From Methanofollis sp. W23 (lineage in GTDB: Archaea > Halobacteriota > Methanomicrobia > Methanomicrobiales > Methanofollaceae): a stretch of DNA of 64,000 nucleotides. The DNA is taken from positions 2,252,140 to 2,316,139 of the forward strand of contig NZ_JAGGMN010000001.1 of the NCBI RefSeq assembly GCF_017875325.1. Reading direction: 5' to 3'. This document shows positions 45,934-54,845 of this stretch, in pieces. The translations under genes were made by a program, and so were the position numbers. The notes under the pieces are model-generated. The model did not search any database. It was not told the origin of the DNA and saw nothing but the letters and a program-made list of their open reading frames with translations. Position 1 is the stretch's first letter, and the number at the start of each line of letters is the position of its first letter.

Positions 45934-46726
45934 GCCCGACCCCGGTCTCGCAGACCTTCGCCACCCTGGCGAGGGCGAGGGTCGCAGGGAGCCCGGTGCA
46001 GTGACAGGGGTGGATCTGGTCGGCGCCGAGATCCCCGAAATACCGGCAGGTCGCCTCGATCTGCGCGGGCGATGCATCGAGAAGGTGGAACCCCCCGATG
46101 ACGTCCGCCACCTTTTCTTCGCCTGAGACCTCCCGTGCATACTCGACCGTCGCGCAGATCCCGGCATGGGCGCACCCGGTCACGACCACCAGGCCGTCGT
46201 CGGTGCGGCAGGCAAGGGCGGTGTCGTCTGGCACCAGGTCAGGCACGCCCTCCGACGTTCCGATGGCGGTCCTCCCCTCGAAGCAGAACCGCCGCGGGAT
46301 CTCGCCGAGGAAGACGATCTCGTCGGTGATCTCGACGGGCGTGTGCGAAAGCCGCACCGTGCCGTACCTGGCAAGCGTCTCCTCTGAGGCGACCATCCCG
46401 ATCTCGTCGCCGTCGAACTGCACGCTCCTGAAGAGCGCGGGGTGGCCGAGGAACTCGGGTTTCTTTTTGCTCCATGTGGTGACGTGGTGGCGGAGGAGGG
46501 GCCCGAGCCCCCAGGTGTGGTCGAGGTGGCAGTGGGAGAAGACGACATACTCGGCGTCACAGGGTGCGATCCCCATCGCCAGGGCGTTCCTGAGAAAGAC
46601 GTCCGAATACCCGAGGTCGAAGAGCACCTCAGTCTCCTGATCTTTGATATGGACTGAAAGCCCGGGTTCGCCGAGATAATAGTGATCGGTAAGCACGGTG
46701 TTGTCGCAGAGGAGGGTGATGTCCAT
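45905..46726 (-). CDS. Metallo-beta-lactamase-fold hydrolase
   Basis: A 273-residue MBL-fold protein with the metal motif [19 protein letters not shown] (HxHxDH, about residues 63-81), a second site [15 protein letters not shown] (about 183-197) and a C-terminal HPCHCTG. This CAHAG form matches the COG1237 group, which includes a methanogen enzyme tied to tetrahydromethanopterin synthesis (ribofuranosylaminobenzene 5'-phosphate chemistry). That assignment is from family resemblance and is not certain; members are used broadly. No strong Shine-Dalgarno sequence precedes the ATG, so a leaderless message is possible. Convergent with cofD, with a 29-nt overlap. Confidence 0.8.
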   Translation of the reverse strand: MDITLLCDNTVLTDHYYLGEPGLSVHIKDQETEVLFDLGYSDVFLRNALAMGIAPCDAEYVVFSHCHLDHTWGLGPLLRHHVTTWSKKKPEFLGHPALFRSVQFDGDEIGMVASEETLARYGTVRLSHTPVEITDEIVFLGEIPRRFCFEGRTAIGTSEGVPDLVPDDTALACRTDDGLVVVTGCAHAGICATVEYAREVSGEEKVADVIGGFHLLDASPAQIEATCRYFGDLGADQIHPCHCTGLPATLALARVAKVCETGVGLRLSFGPRS

Positions 46727-47129
46727 GCGGATGATGGGGGCCAGGGCGAGAAAGAGGTTGTGAAAGAGGAAGTGAGGGCCGGGAACATACAGACCGCCCC
46801 AGAGATAAACAAAGAATTTCTGGCTCTGGAAAAACCCTCACCTCTTCCAGGCACAGGGGTGAACCAATCGGCTTCCCAGATCAAACGCACCAGGGGCTCA
46901 CCCACAGCGCGGGGATGAAGGCGGGCATGAGGACCAGAAATCACAGAGGAGGTCGGCCTCCTTGTGGTGTCCAGGCCGTCGGAAACAGACCCCATAACCT
47001 GCGGCCCCTCCCCCTTTCCGTCTCCCTTCCTCTCTCGTCCCAATCCGATGTACCCAGCCGAGAGACGGGAAGACCGTCTGACCGGAGATAGGATTATGGA
47101 TGCAGGGGAGGAGGATCTCGCCGCCGCCC
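46727..47129. other. Gene-free stretch without clear repeats
   Basis: This 0.4-kb gap upstream of the MBL gene has no supported gene. Unlike most gaps it lacks a recognisable R1-R5 copy; only a weak AAAACCCTCACC piece near 46832-46843 resembles R2. The promoter of the MBL gene should lie in its left part but no clear TATA box was found. Confidence 0.4.
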
Positions 47130-47471
47130 CTATCGCAGGAGGACCTTCACATATGCCTGCGGGCAGAGGACGCAGGCACAGTAGGCCTCCCGCTCGCCGA
47201 CGCCGACGACCTCGGTTTTTCGACCTCCGTACCTCTCCATGAACCCAGGCTCCATGCTCTCCATGTACTGAAGAAACCGGCGCAGTTCGAGAAAAGGCCT
47301 GGCAGGCTCGGCGACGAACTCGAAGGCCTGCAGGTCTGCCTCGATGGAAGAGCCGCGGGCAAGATCTTCGTCGAAGTAGACCCAGACCTCGATCTCGTCG
47401 CGCTCCTTCATCGCCTTGAGACCGGCGAGATCGATGGTGTCGCCAGGGATGGGATCCTGTCCTGGATGCAT
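47130..47471 (-). CDS. Hypothetical protein with CxCxxC near the C-terminus
   Basis: A 113-residue reading frame of normal composition: acidic and hydrophobic alternation in EVWVYFDEDLARGSSIEAD, a helical stretch (RPFLELRRFLQYMESMEPGF), and the C-terminal EREAYCACVLCPQAYVKVLL, whose three cysteines could bind metal. No family was recognised. Starts at the ATG at 47471 or at 47411 (MKERDEIEVWVY), neither with a strong binding site. Codon use and the absence of repeats favour a real gene. It stands alone, upstream of the MBL gene on the same strand. Confidence 0.55.
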   Translation of the reverse strand: MHPGQDPIPGDTIDLAGLKAMKERDEIEVWVYFDEDLARGSSIEADLQAFEFVAEPARPFLELRRFLQYMESMEPGFMERYGGRKTEVVGVGEREAYCACVLCPQAYVKVLLR

Positions 47472-47843
47472 TGGAAAGAGAATGTCGTGATCGCTGATGA
47501 ACGATCTGGTGCGACCGACAGGAGGAAGGCATGATAACCAGACATACTGTCCTATTTCCGCCAGGGACGGTATGAATCAAAGATTCTCTGGCCCTGGAGA
47601 GATCCTCATAGATCTGTCAGAGTAGCCCTCTGATCACATGGGTTCCCGTCTCGATCATGCCGGGGATGCACCTCCCGTCCCCCTCGCCATCGCTCTCATC
47701 GTTGAGGTGGAGAAAAGCCGGAGAGTTCTGGGACGACCTCAGAAAATAGATCCAGAAAAATCACACGACAGCACAGGACCAGCGGCACCCCTCCCGTCCC
47801 GCAGCCAGAAGAGACAGAAGGGGCCTTTCGCCACTGCTCCATC
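47472..47843. repeat. Gap with weak repeat traces
   Basis: No gene is supported between the hypothetical protein and the end of the EF-2 gene. There is a piece resembling the R2/CTGTCAGAGTA region of other tracts (about 47595-47625) and an inverted R4 half (about 47705-47735, CGGAGAGTTCTGGGACGACC). Confidence 0.45.
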
Positions 47844-47851
47844 AAAAAAAA
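47844..47851 (-). terminator. U-run terminator of the str operon
   Basis: An A8 run on the plus strand gives U8 in the transcript 17 nt after the EF-2 stop codon. No strong hairpin is needed for archaeal termination, and none is obvious. Placement right after the last gene of the ribosomal operon supports a terminator. Confidence 0.5.
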
Positions 47852-47867
47852 TTTCTGGTGAGGGTAT

Positions 47868-50060
47868 TCACGCCAGATAGTCGTCAGGCCGCGGGATCTG
47901 TTCCTTCAGACCCTTGCGCTTCCTGATGCTCATCACGACCTCGTTGAGGAGACTGGTGGGCACCATCTCGAACCCTGCGAACTCGGTGGACCACATCGCA
48001 CGTCCCTCGGTCGCCGACCTGAGGTCGCCTGCGAACCCGAAGAGTTCGGCCACCGGCGCCTTGCCGACCACCGTGATCGTGTCGCCGATGCTCTGCATGT
48101 CAAAGACCTGCCCGCGCCGGCCCTGGATCTGGCCGGTCGCCGCACCCATCTGTTCCATCGGGACCGTGATCTGGATCTTCTGCGTCGGTTCCAGGAGGGT
48201 GTCGCCTGCCAGCAGCAGCCCTGCCTTGACCGCCGACCTGACCGCAGGAATAACCTGGGCGGGGCCACGGTGGATGGCGTCCTCGTGGAGCTTCACATCG
48301 ACCAGGCGGATCTTGAGGTTCTGGACCTCTTCTTCCGCGAGCGGGCCGCCGGCCAGCGCCTCGCGCCAGCCCTCGAAGACCAGTTCCATTGTCTCGTTGA
48401 GGTACTGGATACCCTTGGTCATGTCGAAGAAGGCGTTCGTGCCCTCGATGGCCTTGATATTCTTGGCCTCGTCCTTGTCCACGCCGGCGTTCATCAGGAT
48501 CTCACGGCGCTCAAGTTCGGGCAGGTTCATCGAGAGTTCGCCGCTCTTGATCAGGTCGACGACCTGCGGGTTCATCGGCTCGAGCTCGATATAGAACCTG
48601 TTGTGGCGGTTCGGGGACTTCCCTTCGACCGGCCCGGCCTTCTGGGCTACAGTTTCACGGTAGACGACGATCGGCGGGGAGGTGACGATCTCGACACCCT
48701 TGTCCCTCGCGATCCTCCCGGTGATGATCTCCAGGTGGAGCTCGCCCATCCCTGAGATGAGGTGCTCGCCGGTCTCCTCGTTGATGGTGACCCTGACCGT
48801 CGGGTCTTCCTTGGCGACCTGGCGGAGCACGGTGACGAGCTTGGGGAGATCCTTCATGTTCTTTGCCTCGACGGCGACCGTCATGACCGGCTCAGAGTAG
48901 TGCTGGAGCGACTCGAACGGCGCCATATCCATCATCGAGGTGACCGTGGACCCGACGATAGCGTCCTTGAGACCGGTGACCGCCGCAATGTTGCCGGCAC
49001 AGAGGTTATCGACCTCGATCCGCTCAGGACCCATGAAGATCCCGACCTGCTGGAGACGGTTGGCCTTGCCGCCCGTACCAGAGATATAGAGTTCGTCGCC
49101 GCGGCTGAGCGTCCCTGAGAAGAGCCGCCCGGTGGCGACCTCGCCCGCGTGCGGGTCGAAGGAGATGTCGGTGACCATCATGGCGACCGGCCCCTTCGGG
49201 TCACAGTCGATCATGGCCTTCCCGACCTTGGACTCATAGTCCCCGTGCCAGATGATGTGGACACGCCGGTCCTGGGCCTCGATCGGGTTAGGCAGGTGCT
49301 TGACCACCATATCGAGGAGCACGTCGTGGAGCGGGCTCTTCTTTGCGAGGGTCTTCATGTCCTCGGCGCGGCAGCGCTCAAAGACCTCGCCGAAGTTCAC
49401 GCCCGACATCTTCATGTACGGGACCGAGACCGCCCAGTTGTACAGCGCAGACCCGAACGCCACGGTGCCCTGTGCGGCATCGAGCTTCCAGCCATCGTTG
49501 TACATCTTCTCATTCATGCCCTTGATGAGCTTGTTCACCTTGTCGATGACCCGGCCGAGACGGATCTGCATCTCGGTGGCATCGACCTGGAGCTCATTGA
49601 TCAGCCGGTCGACCTTGTTGACGAAGAGCACCGGCTTGACGCCCTCCTTGAGGGCCTGGCGCAACACCGTCTCAGTCTGGGGCATGGTCCCCTCTACGGC
49701 GTCCACGACAACGACCGCACCGTCCACCGCGCGCATCGCACGGGTGACGTCGCCACCAAAGTCGACGTGACCAGGGGTATCGATCATGTTGATGAGGTAC
49801 TGGTTCCCGCCGTACTCGTGGACCATCGAGACGTTGGACGAGTCGATGGTGATCCCGCGGGCCTGCTCCTCCTCGTCAGAGTCCATGAAGAGCTGGTGAC
49901 CGGCAAGTTCTTCGGAGATCATCCCGGCCCCTGCAAGCAGGTTGTCCGAGAGGGTGGTCTTCCCGTGGTCGATATGTGCTACGATACCAATGTTACGGAT
50001 CCGATCGGGCTTGTCCATCAGCTCGGTGACCCGCTCTACCATCTTTTTTCTTCTAGTCAT
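47868..50060 (-). CDS. fusA: Translation elongation factor 2 (aEF-2)
   Basis: A 730-residue archaeal EF-2, the GTPase that drives ribosomal translocation. GTPase motifs are [15 protein letters not shown] (G1), [10 protein letters not shown] (G3) and FVNKVDRLI (G4). Domain IV contains [19 protein letters not shown], whose His in the HRGPAQ motif is the diphthamide site. Length is normal. It begins 31 nt after rpsG, with GAGGCG upstream of the ATG, and a T9 tract lies in that gap. Last gene of the str operon (rpsL - rpsG - fusA), a standard archaeal order. Confidence 0.97.
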   Translation of the reverse strand: MTRRKKMVERVTELMDKPDRIRNIGIVAHIDHGKTTLSDNLLAGAGMISEELAGHQLFMDSDEEEQARGITIDSSNVSMVHEYGGNQYLINMIDTPGHVDFGGDVTRAMRAVDGAVVVVDAVEGTMPQTETVLRQALKEGVKPVLFVNKVDRLINELQVDATEMQIRLGRVIDKVNKLIKGMNEKMYNDGWKLDAAQGTVAFGSALYNWAVSVPYMKMSGVNFGEVFERCRAEDMKTLAKKSPLHDVLLDMVVKHLPNPIEAQDRRVHIIWHGDYESKVGKAMIDCDPKGPVAMMVTDISFDPHAGEVATGRLFSGTLSRGDELYISGTGGKANRLQQVGIFMGPERIEVDNLCAGNIAAVTGLKDAIVGSTVTSMMDMAPFESLQHYSEPVMTVAVEAKNMKDLPKLVTVLRQVAKEDPTVRVTINEETGEHLISGMGELHLEIITGRIARDKGVEIVTSPPIVVYRETVAQKAGPVEGKSPNRHNRFYIELEPMNPQVVDLIKSGELSMNLPELERREILMNAGVDKDEAKNIKAIEGTNAFFDMTKGIQYLNETMELVFEGWREALAGGPLAEEEVQNLKIRLVDVKLHEDAIHRGPAQVIPAVRSAVKAGLLLAGDTLLEPTQKIQITVPMEQMGAATGQIQGRRGQVFDMQSIGDTITVVGKAPVAELFGFAGDLRSATEGRAMWSTEFAGFEMVPTSLLNEVVMSIRKRKGLKEQIPRPDDYLA

Positions 50061-50077
50061 GGAAACGCCTCAGACAC

Positions 50078-50086
50078 AAAAAAAAA
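50078..50086 (-). terminator. U9 tract between rpsG and EF-2 (possible partial terminator)
   Basis: The plus strand has nine consecutive A residues only 4 nt past the rpsG stop, so the transcript carries U9 inside the operon. In archaea a U-run of this length can terminate without a hairpin. It might act as a partial terminator lowering EF-2 read-through or as an RNA-processing point; EF-2 must then rely on leak-through or its own promoter. Seen directly; function is inference. Confidence 0.4.
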
Positions 50087-50090
50087 GTAT

Positions 50091-50708
50091 TTACCGTGCA
50101 GCCTTGGCAACACGCTCACGTTCCTCTTTTTTCGAAACAGAGAAACACTTAGCGTCGCCCTTGGCTGCGGCGATCAGTTCGTCCGCAAGGACGTCAGAGG
50201 CCGACCGCCTGCTCTTGTGAGAACCATTGTAGGTCGCGGTGGCGAGGAACCCCACGGCGGCGTCCACCCTGCGTTGCGGGGCGGTGTCGACCGACTTGGG
50301 GACATTGATCCCACCGTACTTCAGCCTGACCGTCTCCTCGCGCGGGCCTGCATTGGCGACCGCATCAACGAGGATCTGGATCGGGTTGGTCTTCGTCTTC
50401 TTATAGACCCTTTCGAAAGCCTTCTCGACGATCTTGCTCGCCACCTGCTTCTTGCCAGTGTTGTGCTCGGTCAGCATGATCTTGTTGATCAGGCGCTCGA
50501 CGATGAGCATGTCACTCTTGGCAAACTGCTGCTGCGAGAGCTTCCCGCACGAATGCGGCACGATCATGGAGGTGAGAGTGACGTACCTGGCAAGCCCGGG
50601 GTCGTTGATCTCCACCTCTGCGAGGTCCCACTTGTTGAAAAGGAGCCTCTTTACACCGCTTTCCTGCGGCTGCTCTTCTGCCTGGACAGGAGCTTCTACT
50701 TCCGTCAT
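50091..50708 (-). CDS. rpsG: 30S ribosomal protein S7
   Basis: A 205-residue archaeal S7 (uS7), a 16S rRNA assembly protein of the small-subunit head. Archaeal-type features are the acidic N-terminal extension ([15 protein letters not shown]), [12 protein letters not shown]-like [16 protein letters not shown], and [21 protein letters not shown]. The ATG at 50708 is selected over an in-frame GTG at 50717 because AGGTGATC lies 4-5 nt before it. It follows rpsL with 5 nt between the rpsL stop and this start, and precedes EF-2. Confidence 0.95.
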   Translation of the reverse strand: MTEVEAPVQAEEQPQESGVKRLLFNKWDLAEVEINDPGLARYVTLTSMIVPHSCGKLSQQQFAKSDMLIVERLINKIMLTEHNTGKKQVASKIVEKAFERVYKKTKTNPIQILVDAVANAGPREETVRLKYGGINVPKSVDTAPQRRVDAAVGFLATATYNGSHKSRRSASDVLADELIAAAKGDAKCFSVSKKEERERVAKAAR

Positions 50709-50713
50709 CACGA

Positions 50714-51142
50714 TCACCTGCGCGGCTTCTCCTTACGGCCAAGCACCATCTCCGGGAGGGAGACGTCGTTGACCTTGGTCACTGCAAAACGGACCCCTGG
50801 AATATCACCCTTGGACCGGCCGAGACGGCCGCCGATACCCTCGATGGTCACTTCGTCGTGCTCGTCGATGAAGTTGATCGCCCCGTCGCCGACGGCAAAG
50901 GCCGTGACCTGGCGACCGTTCTTGATCAGCTGCACGCGCACGCACTTCCTGATTGCCGAGTTCGGCTGTTTTGCCTCGACGCCGACCTTTTCGAGCACGA
51001 TGCCGCGGGCCTGCGGGGCGCCCTCGAGCGGGTCAGACTTGATATCGAGCATCAGTTCACGGCGTGCATAGTTGACATCGCTCCAACGAGTCTTGTTGGC
51101 CTCACGCTTCAGTTTTCTGGCTGCGAATTTACCCTTTCCCAT
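50714..51142 (-). CDS. rpsL: 30S ribosomal protein S12
   Basis: A 142-residue archaeal S12 (uS12), which sits at the decoding centre. The conserved [19 protein letters not shown] (about residues 72-90) and [19 protein letters not shown] (about 110-128) segments are intact, including the PNSA loop near the decoding site. First gene of the str operon, with GAGGG upstream of the ATG and a TATA-like box about 50 nt upstream. Divergent from queD across 163 nt. Confidence 0.97.
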   Translation of the reverse strand: MGKGKFAARKLKREANKTRWSDVNYARRELMLDIKSDPLEGAPQARGIVLEKVGVEAKQPNSAIRKCVRVQLIKNGRQVTAFAVGDGAINFIDEHDEVTIEGIGGRLGRSKGDIPGVRFAVTKVNDVSLPEMVLGRKEKPRR

Positions 51143-51191
51143 TGAATACCCTCTCTGGAGTTGAATTCCTGGATGTGGATACTCCTCACTG

Positions 51192-51203
51192 TGGTATATA
51201 CCA
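51192..51203 (-). promoter_or_regulatory. TATA box of the str operon
   Basis: TGGTATATACCA is a palindromic TATA element about 50 nt upstream of the rpsL ATG, predicting a start near 51170 and a leader of about 30 nt that would include the GAGGG ribosome binding site. No repeat lies in this divergent spacer. Confidence 0.45.
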
Positions 51204-51279
51204 ACGTGTGGATTGAATTTATGTATTGTCCATCATCCTGAAATCTGGTAGTATTCATGGGACGCACACTATAATAATC

Positions 51280-51287
51280 TTATATCC
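51280..51287 (+). promoter_or_regulatory. TATA box of the queDEC operon
   Basis: TTATATCC in an AT-rich stretch (ATAATAATCTTATATCC) lies about 20 nt before the queD ATG, placing the transcription start at or close to the start codon and indicating a leaderless or very short leader mRNA. Motif inference only. Confidence 0.4.
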
Positions 51288-51305
51288 CCACCCGCCGAAT
51301 GATAC

Positions 51306-51722
51306 ATGATGGTCACCTGTATCTACAAGGACACGCACTTTGACGCGAGTCACCGCCTGCTCCATTATAAGGGCAAATGCAACCGGCTCCACGGCCACCG
51401 GTGGCGGGTGGAGGTCTGGGTGGAGGGGACGCCAGACCCTCAGACCGGGATTCTCATCGACTTCAATACCATAAAAGAGGTGGTGGACCGGTTCGACCAC
51501 CAGGTGATCCTCAACGAGGACGACCCCATGGCCGGATGCCTGCAGCATTTCCAGGAGGTCGTGACCACCCGCGGCGACCCGACAAGCGAGGTGCTCGCCG
51601 AGGTTATCACCGCCCTCATCAATGAGGCGTGCGCCGGCGAGGGGGGCGACGCGAAGGTGACGAAGATCAGGGTCTGGGAGGCCGAGACCTGCTACGCGGA
51701 GATCGAGTATGCAGGTCTGTGA
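51306..51722 (+). CDS. queD: 6-carboxytetrahydropterin synthase (QueD)
   Basis: A 138-residue QueD/PTPS-family enzyme. Zinc-binding histidines are visible in HFDASHRLLHY (about residues 12-22) and RLHGHRWRVEV (about 30-40), and the C-terminal ETCYAEIEY is typical. It makes 6-carboxy-5,6,7,8-tetrahydropterin from dihydroneopterin triphosphate, the first dedicated step to 7-cyano-7-deazaguanine for archaeosine in tRNA. The gene overlaps queE by 14 nt and heads a queD-queE-queC-nudix run. The first of two adjacent ATG codons is used. Confidence 0.92.
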   Translation: MMVTCIYKDTHFDASHRLLHYKGKCNRLHGHRWRVEVWVEGTPDPQTGILIDFNTIKEVVDRFDHQVILNEDDPMAGCLQHFQEVVTTRGDPTSEVLAEVITALINEACAGEGGDAKVTKIRVWEAETCYAEIEYAGL

Positions 51723-52323
51723 GATCTTCGGGTCCCTCCAGGGGGAAGGGAGATCCCAGGGGCGCCCCACCACGTTTGTCCGTCTTGCCGGGTGCAACCT
51801 GCGGTGCCGGTGGTGCGACACCCCGGGCGCGCAGGACCCGGAGGACGGCGAAGAGGTCAGCGTCGATGTCGTCCTCGACCAGGTCTGGCGGATGCGCCGG
51901 CGGCACGTCTGTATCACCGGCGGCGAACCCCTGCTCCAGGTCGAGGAGGTGGCCGAGATGTGCCGCCGCCTCCACCGGATGGACTACTCAGTCGAGATCG
52001 AGACGAACGGGACCGTCGACTTCCGCCCGGTGCAGCCGTTTGCCTCGGTCTGCATGGACGTCAAGTGCCCGTCTTCAGGAGAGAAGAGCGACCTTGGTCT
52101 CCTTTCACATATCAACTCCCGCGACTCGGTGAAGTTCGTGGTCGGCGACGCCCGCGACCTCTCGTATGCCGAGGAGGTGATCACCCGCTGCCCGGTGAAG
52201 GGCGAGATCTTCGTCTCGCCGGTCTACGGCACCGACGAGCGCGGGATCGCCGCATGGGTGCTCAACTCGGGTCTGCCGGTGCGCTTCCAGATACAGCTCC
52301 ATAAACACCTGGAGATGAGATAA
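51709..52323 (+). CDS. queE: 7-carboxy-7-deazaguanine synthase (QueE)
   Basis: A 204-residue radical-SAM enzyme with the short QueE-type cluster motif LAGCNLRCRWCDTPGA (CxxxCxxC, about residues 28-43) and CITGGEPLLQVEEVAEM (about 66-82). It rearranges carboxytetrahydropterin into 7-carboxy-7-deazaguanine using S-adenosylmethionine and magnesium. It overlaps queD by 14 nt and is 3 nt from queC, showing tight coupling within the archaeosine precursor pathway. Confidence 0.93.
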   Translation: MQVCEIFGSLQGEGRSQGRPTTFVRLAGCNLRCRWCDTPGAQDPEDGEEVSVDVVLDQVWRMRRRHVCITGGEPLLQVEEVAEMCRRLHRMDYSVEIETNGTVDFRPVQPFASVCMDVKCPSSGEKSDLGLLSHINSRDSVKFVVGDARDLSYAEEVITRCPVKGEIFVSPVYGTDERGIAAWVLNSGLPVRFQIQLHKHLEMR

Positions 52324-52326
52324 CAC

Positions 52327-52998
52327 ATGCGAGCAGTATGTCTGCTGTCAGGCGGGATGGACTCGACCACCCTCGCTTATGTGGCGCAGGAGATGGGCTA
52401 CGAGATCCTGGCCCTCCACCTCACCTACGGCCAGTTGACCGAGGAGAAGGAACGGGCCTGTGCAGAGAGGGTCGCCGGACTCCTCGGCGCCGAAGAGTTC
52501 TGCGAGGTGGACGTCGGCTACTTCAGCCAGTTCGGGGCAAGCGCCCTCGTCGACCCGGACATCCCGGTGAACGACTTCAGGGACGAGCACGAAGGCGTCC
52601 CAAAGACCTATGTCCCGTTCAGGAACGGGAATCTTCTGGCGATGGCGGTCAGTTATGCCGAGTCGCGCGACGCCGACGCCGTCTTTATCGGGGTCCAGAC
52701 CTCCGACTACTCAGGGTATCCTGACTGCAGACTCGAGTTCATCCAGGCGTTCCAGCGCGCGGTGGACCTGGGGACGGCACGGGAAAAACCGATCAGGCTG
52801 ATGACCCCCTTTGTCCAGATGAACAAGACCGAGATCCTCAGGAAGGGCCTGGCCCTCGACGTCCCGTACGAGCATACCTGGTCCTGCTACCAGAGTTCTG
52901 ACGCCGCCTGCGGGGTCTGCGAGTCCTGTCATTTCAGGCTCGAGGCCTTCAGGGCGCTGGGGATCGAGGACCCGATACCATACAGGAAGAGACCATGA
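52327..52998 (+). CDS. queC: 7-cyano-7-deazaguanine synthase (QueC)
   Basis: A 223-residue PP-loop ATPase of the QueC family. The PP-loop is [16 protein letters not shown] (about residues 6-21), and the C-terminal zinc site is [19 protein letters not shown] (four Cys, about 187-205). It converts 7-carboxy-7-deazaguanine plus ammonia and ATP to the nitrile preQ0, the base inserted into archaeal tRNA by ArcTGT. That transglycosylase is not in this window. The stop overlaps the nudix start (ATGA). Confidence 0.95.
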   Translation: MRAVCLLSGGMDSTTLAYVAQEMGYEILALHLTYGQLTEEKERACAERVAGLLGAEEFCEVDVGYFSQFGASALVDPDIPVNDFRDEHEGVPKTYVPFRNGNLLAMAVSYAESRDADAVFIGVQTSDYSGYPDCRLEFIQAFQRAVDLGTAREKPIRLMTPFVQMNKTEILRKGLALDVPYEHTWSCYQSSDAACGVCESCHFRLEAFRALGIEDPIPYRKRP

Positions 52999-53492
52999 CC
53001 GAGATCTATACAGGAAAACGACTGAAAGTAGAACTGAACCGGTTCACCCTCCCGGACGGGAGGGAGAAGGAGCGCGTCGTCGTGAAGCCTGGCAACGCCG
53101 CGGTGATGCTCCCGATCGAGGGCGACCACTGTTACCTGATCAGGCAGTACCGGTTTGCGATCGGGGAGTACATCTATGAGGCCCCGGCCGGCACCCTCGA
53201 AGAGGGCGAAGCGCCGGTCGAGACCGCCCACCGCGAGCTGATCGAGGAGTGCGGGTATGCGGCAGAGGAGATGATCCCCCACGGGTTCATCTACACCACC
53301 CCCGGGTTCTCAGACGAGCAGGTCTACCTCTTCGAGGCGCGCGGCCTGACCCCGTCGCACGAGTTCGAACCTGACGACGACGAGATCATCAGGGTGGTCC
53401 AGGTGCCGCTCACCGACCTGAAGGCGATGTGCATGGACGGCCGGATCGCCGACGCCAAGACGATCGCGATCGTCTGCCGGTGCCTCAGATGA
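52995..53492 (+). CDS. NUDIX hydrolase (ADP-ribose pyrophosphatase-like)
   Basis: A 165-residue NUDIX protein. The Nudix box [23 protein letters not shown] (about residues 58-80) conforms to Gx5Ex7REUxEExGU, here abbreviated as the GTLEEGE and RELIEECG parts, with YEAPAG before it as in ADP-ribose pyrophosphatases. It probably hydrolyses ADP-ribose or a similar dinucleotide sugar. Its coupling to queC by a 4-nt overlap may be convenience or may clean up a damaged nucleotide; substrate is inferred from family. Confidence 0.88.
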   Translation: MTEIYTGKRLKVELNRFTLPDGREKERVVVKPGNAAVMLPIEGDHCYLIRQYRFAIGEYIYEAPAGTLEEGEAPVETAHRELIEECGYAAEEMIPHGFIYTTPGFSDEQVYLFEARGLTPSHEFEPDDDEIIRVVQVPLTDLKAMCMDGRIADAKTIAIVCRCLR

Positions 53493-53573
53493 GGCCCCTG
53501 ACGCCGGAACGCGCGTAATTTATCTGATATTGAAGAGAACATATACTAGCTTTGAAGATTGGTGAACGAAGAG

Positions 53574-54845
53574 ATGACGGAAAACGTGGAGATGGACAGT
53601 GCGAGGCTACGCTACGAGTTCAAAAAGATGCTCGAGCGATTGCAATCAAAGCAGGGAAGCGGGACCGAGTTGATCTCGCTCTATATTCCCCCAGACAAAC
53701 AGATCTATGATGTCACGGCCCAGCTGAGAGACGAGTTCGGGCAGTGCGCGAACATCAAGAGCAAGCAGACCAGAACCAATGTCCAGAGCGCCATCTCTTC
53801 CATCCTCTCCAGGCTCAAGTACTTCAAGACGCCGCCCGAGAACGGCATGGCGATCTTCTGCGGGACGGTCAACACGGTCGGCGACCGCACCGATCTGGCG
53901 TGCGAGATCGTCCACCCCCCTGAACCGCTGAACCTCTATATGTACCGGTGCTCGTCCTCCTTCGAGCTCGAACCCCTTCTTGACATGCTCGAGGAGAAGG
54001 CGGTCTATGGGCTCCTGGTCATCGACCGGCGAGAGGCCTACTGGGGGTTCCTGCGGGGCAACCGGATCGAACCGGTCGGCGGGGCGACCTCGATGGTCCC
54101 TGGCAAACAGCGAAAAGGTGGTCAGTCTTCGGCCCGTTTCCAGCGGCTCCGGCTCATCGCGATCAACGAGTTCTACAAGAAGGTCGGCGACCGCTCAAGC
54201 GAGGCCTTCCTGGCCGAAAACGAGTTCTTCGAGCGGTTCAAGGGGTTGCTCATCGGCGGGCCCTCCCCGACGAAGGAGGAGTTTGAAGAGGGCGGGTATC
54301 TCCACCACGAGGTCCAGAAACGGGTGCTCGGGCTCTTCGACGTGGCCTACACCAACGAGAGCGGGCTCTCCGAACTGGTCGACAATGCCCAGGACGCCCT
54401 CAAGGGGATGGAGGTGATCCAGGAGAAGCAGGTGATGGACCGGTTCCTGAAAGAACTGGTCAAGGACGACGGGGTCGCCGCTTATGGCGAGGAGAGCGTG
54501 CGGCGCAACCTGGAGATGGGGGCGGTCGACACTCTCATCCTCTCAGAAAGCCTGCGCCAGACCCGCCTCAAGATCGCCTGCGGGAACTGCGGCTACTCGA
54601 AGGAAGAGACGATTCGAAACGAACCTGGCAAGACGGCCAAGGACCTCGACCTCGGGATCTGCCCGAAGTGCAGTTCGCCTCTTTTTATCGAAGAAGAGAC
54701 CGACATCATCGACGAACTGACCGGCCTGGCCGACCAGAGCGCCACGAACGTCGAGATCATATCAGACGAATTTGAAGAGGGATCGATGCTCTTCTCCGCC
54801 TTCGGCGGGATTGCAGCGATCCTCAGATACAGGACGGGATACTGA
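53574..54845 (+). CDS. prf1: Peptide chain release factor 1 (aRF1)
   Basis: A 423-residue archaeal/eukaryal class 1 release factor. The codon-recognition motif NIKS appears in QCANIKSKQTRT (about residues 58-69), and the catalytic GGQ in KQRKGGQSSARFQRL (about 178-192). A C-terminal zinc-binding-like part has CGNCGYSKEET and CPKCSSPLF. It ends translation at all three stop codons. The ATG at 53574 is chosen because GGTGA precedes it by 8 nt; TTG and GTG alternatives lie 12-15 nt upstream. It shares its last base with the argS start (TGATG). Confidence 0.95.
   Translation: MTENVEMDSARLRYEFKKMLERLQSKQGSGTELISLYIPPDKQIYDVTAQLRDEFGQCANIKSKQTRTNVQSAISSILSRLKYFKTPPENGMAIFCGTVNTVGDRTDLACEIVHPPEPLNLYMYRCSSSFELEPLLDMLEEKAVYGLLVIDRREAYWGFLRGNRIEPVGGATSMVPGKQRKGGQSSARFQRLRLIAINEFYKKVGDRSSEAFLAENEFFERFKGLLIGGPSPTKEEFEEGGYLHHEVQKRVLGLFDVAYTNESGLSELVDNAQDALKGMEVIQEKQVMDRFLKELVKDDGVAAYGEESVRRNLEMGAVDTLILSESLRQTRLKIACGNCGYSKEETIRNEPGKTAKDLDLGICPKCSSPLFIEEETDIIDELTGLADQSATNVEIISDEFEEGSMLFSAFGGIAAILRYRTGY

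Noticed and set aside
46180-47580. 466-codon minus-strand ORF across the MBL gene and its upstream region
   Set aside because: It is antisense-frame to nothing but lies out of frame over the clear MBL-fold gene, is extremely Arg/Ser/Pro rich, and shows no motif; a shadow of high-GC coding sequence.
49149-51071. 640-codon plus-strand ORF opposite EF-2, S7 and S12
   Set aside because: His/Asp/Val-rich complement-frame translation of three certain genes; long only because of GC-rich codon bias.
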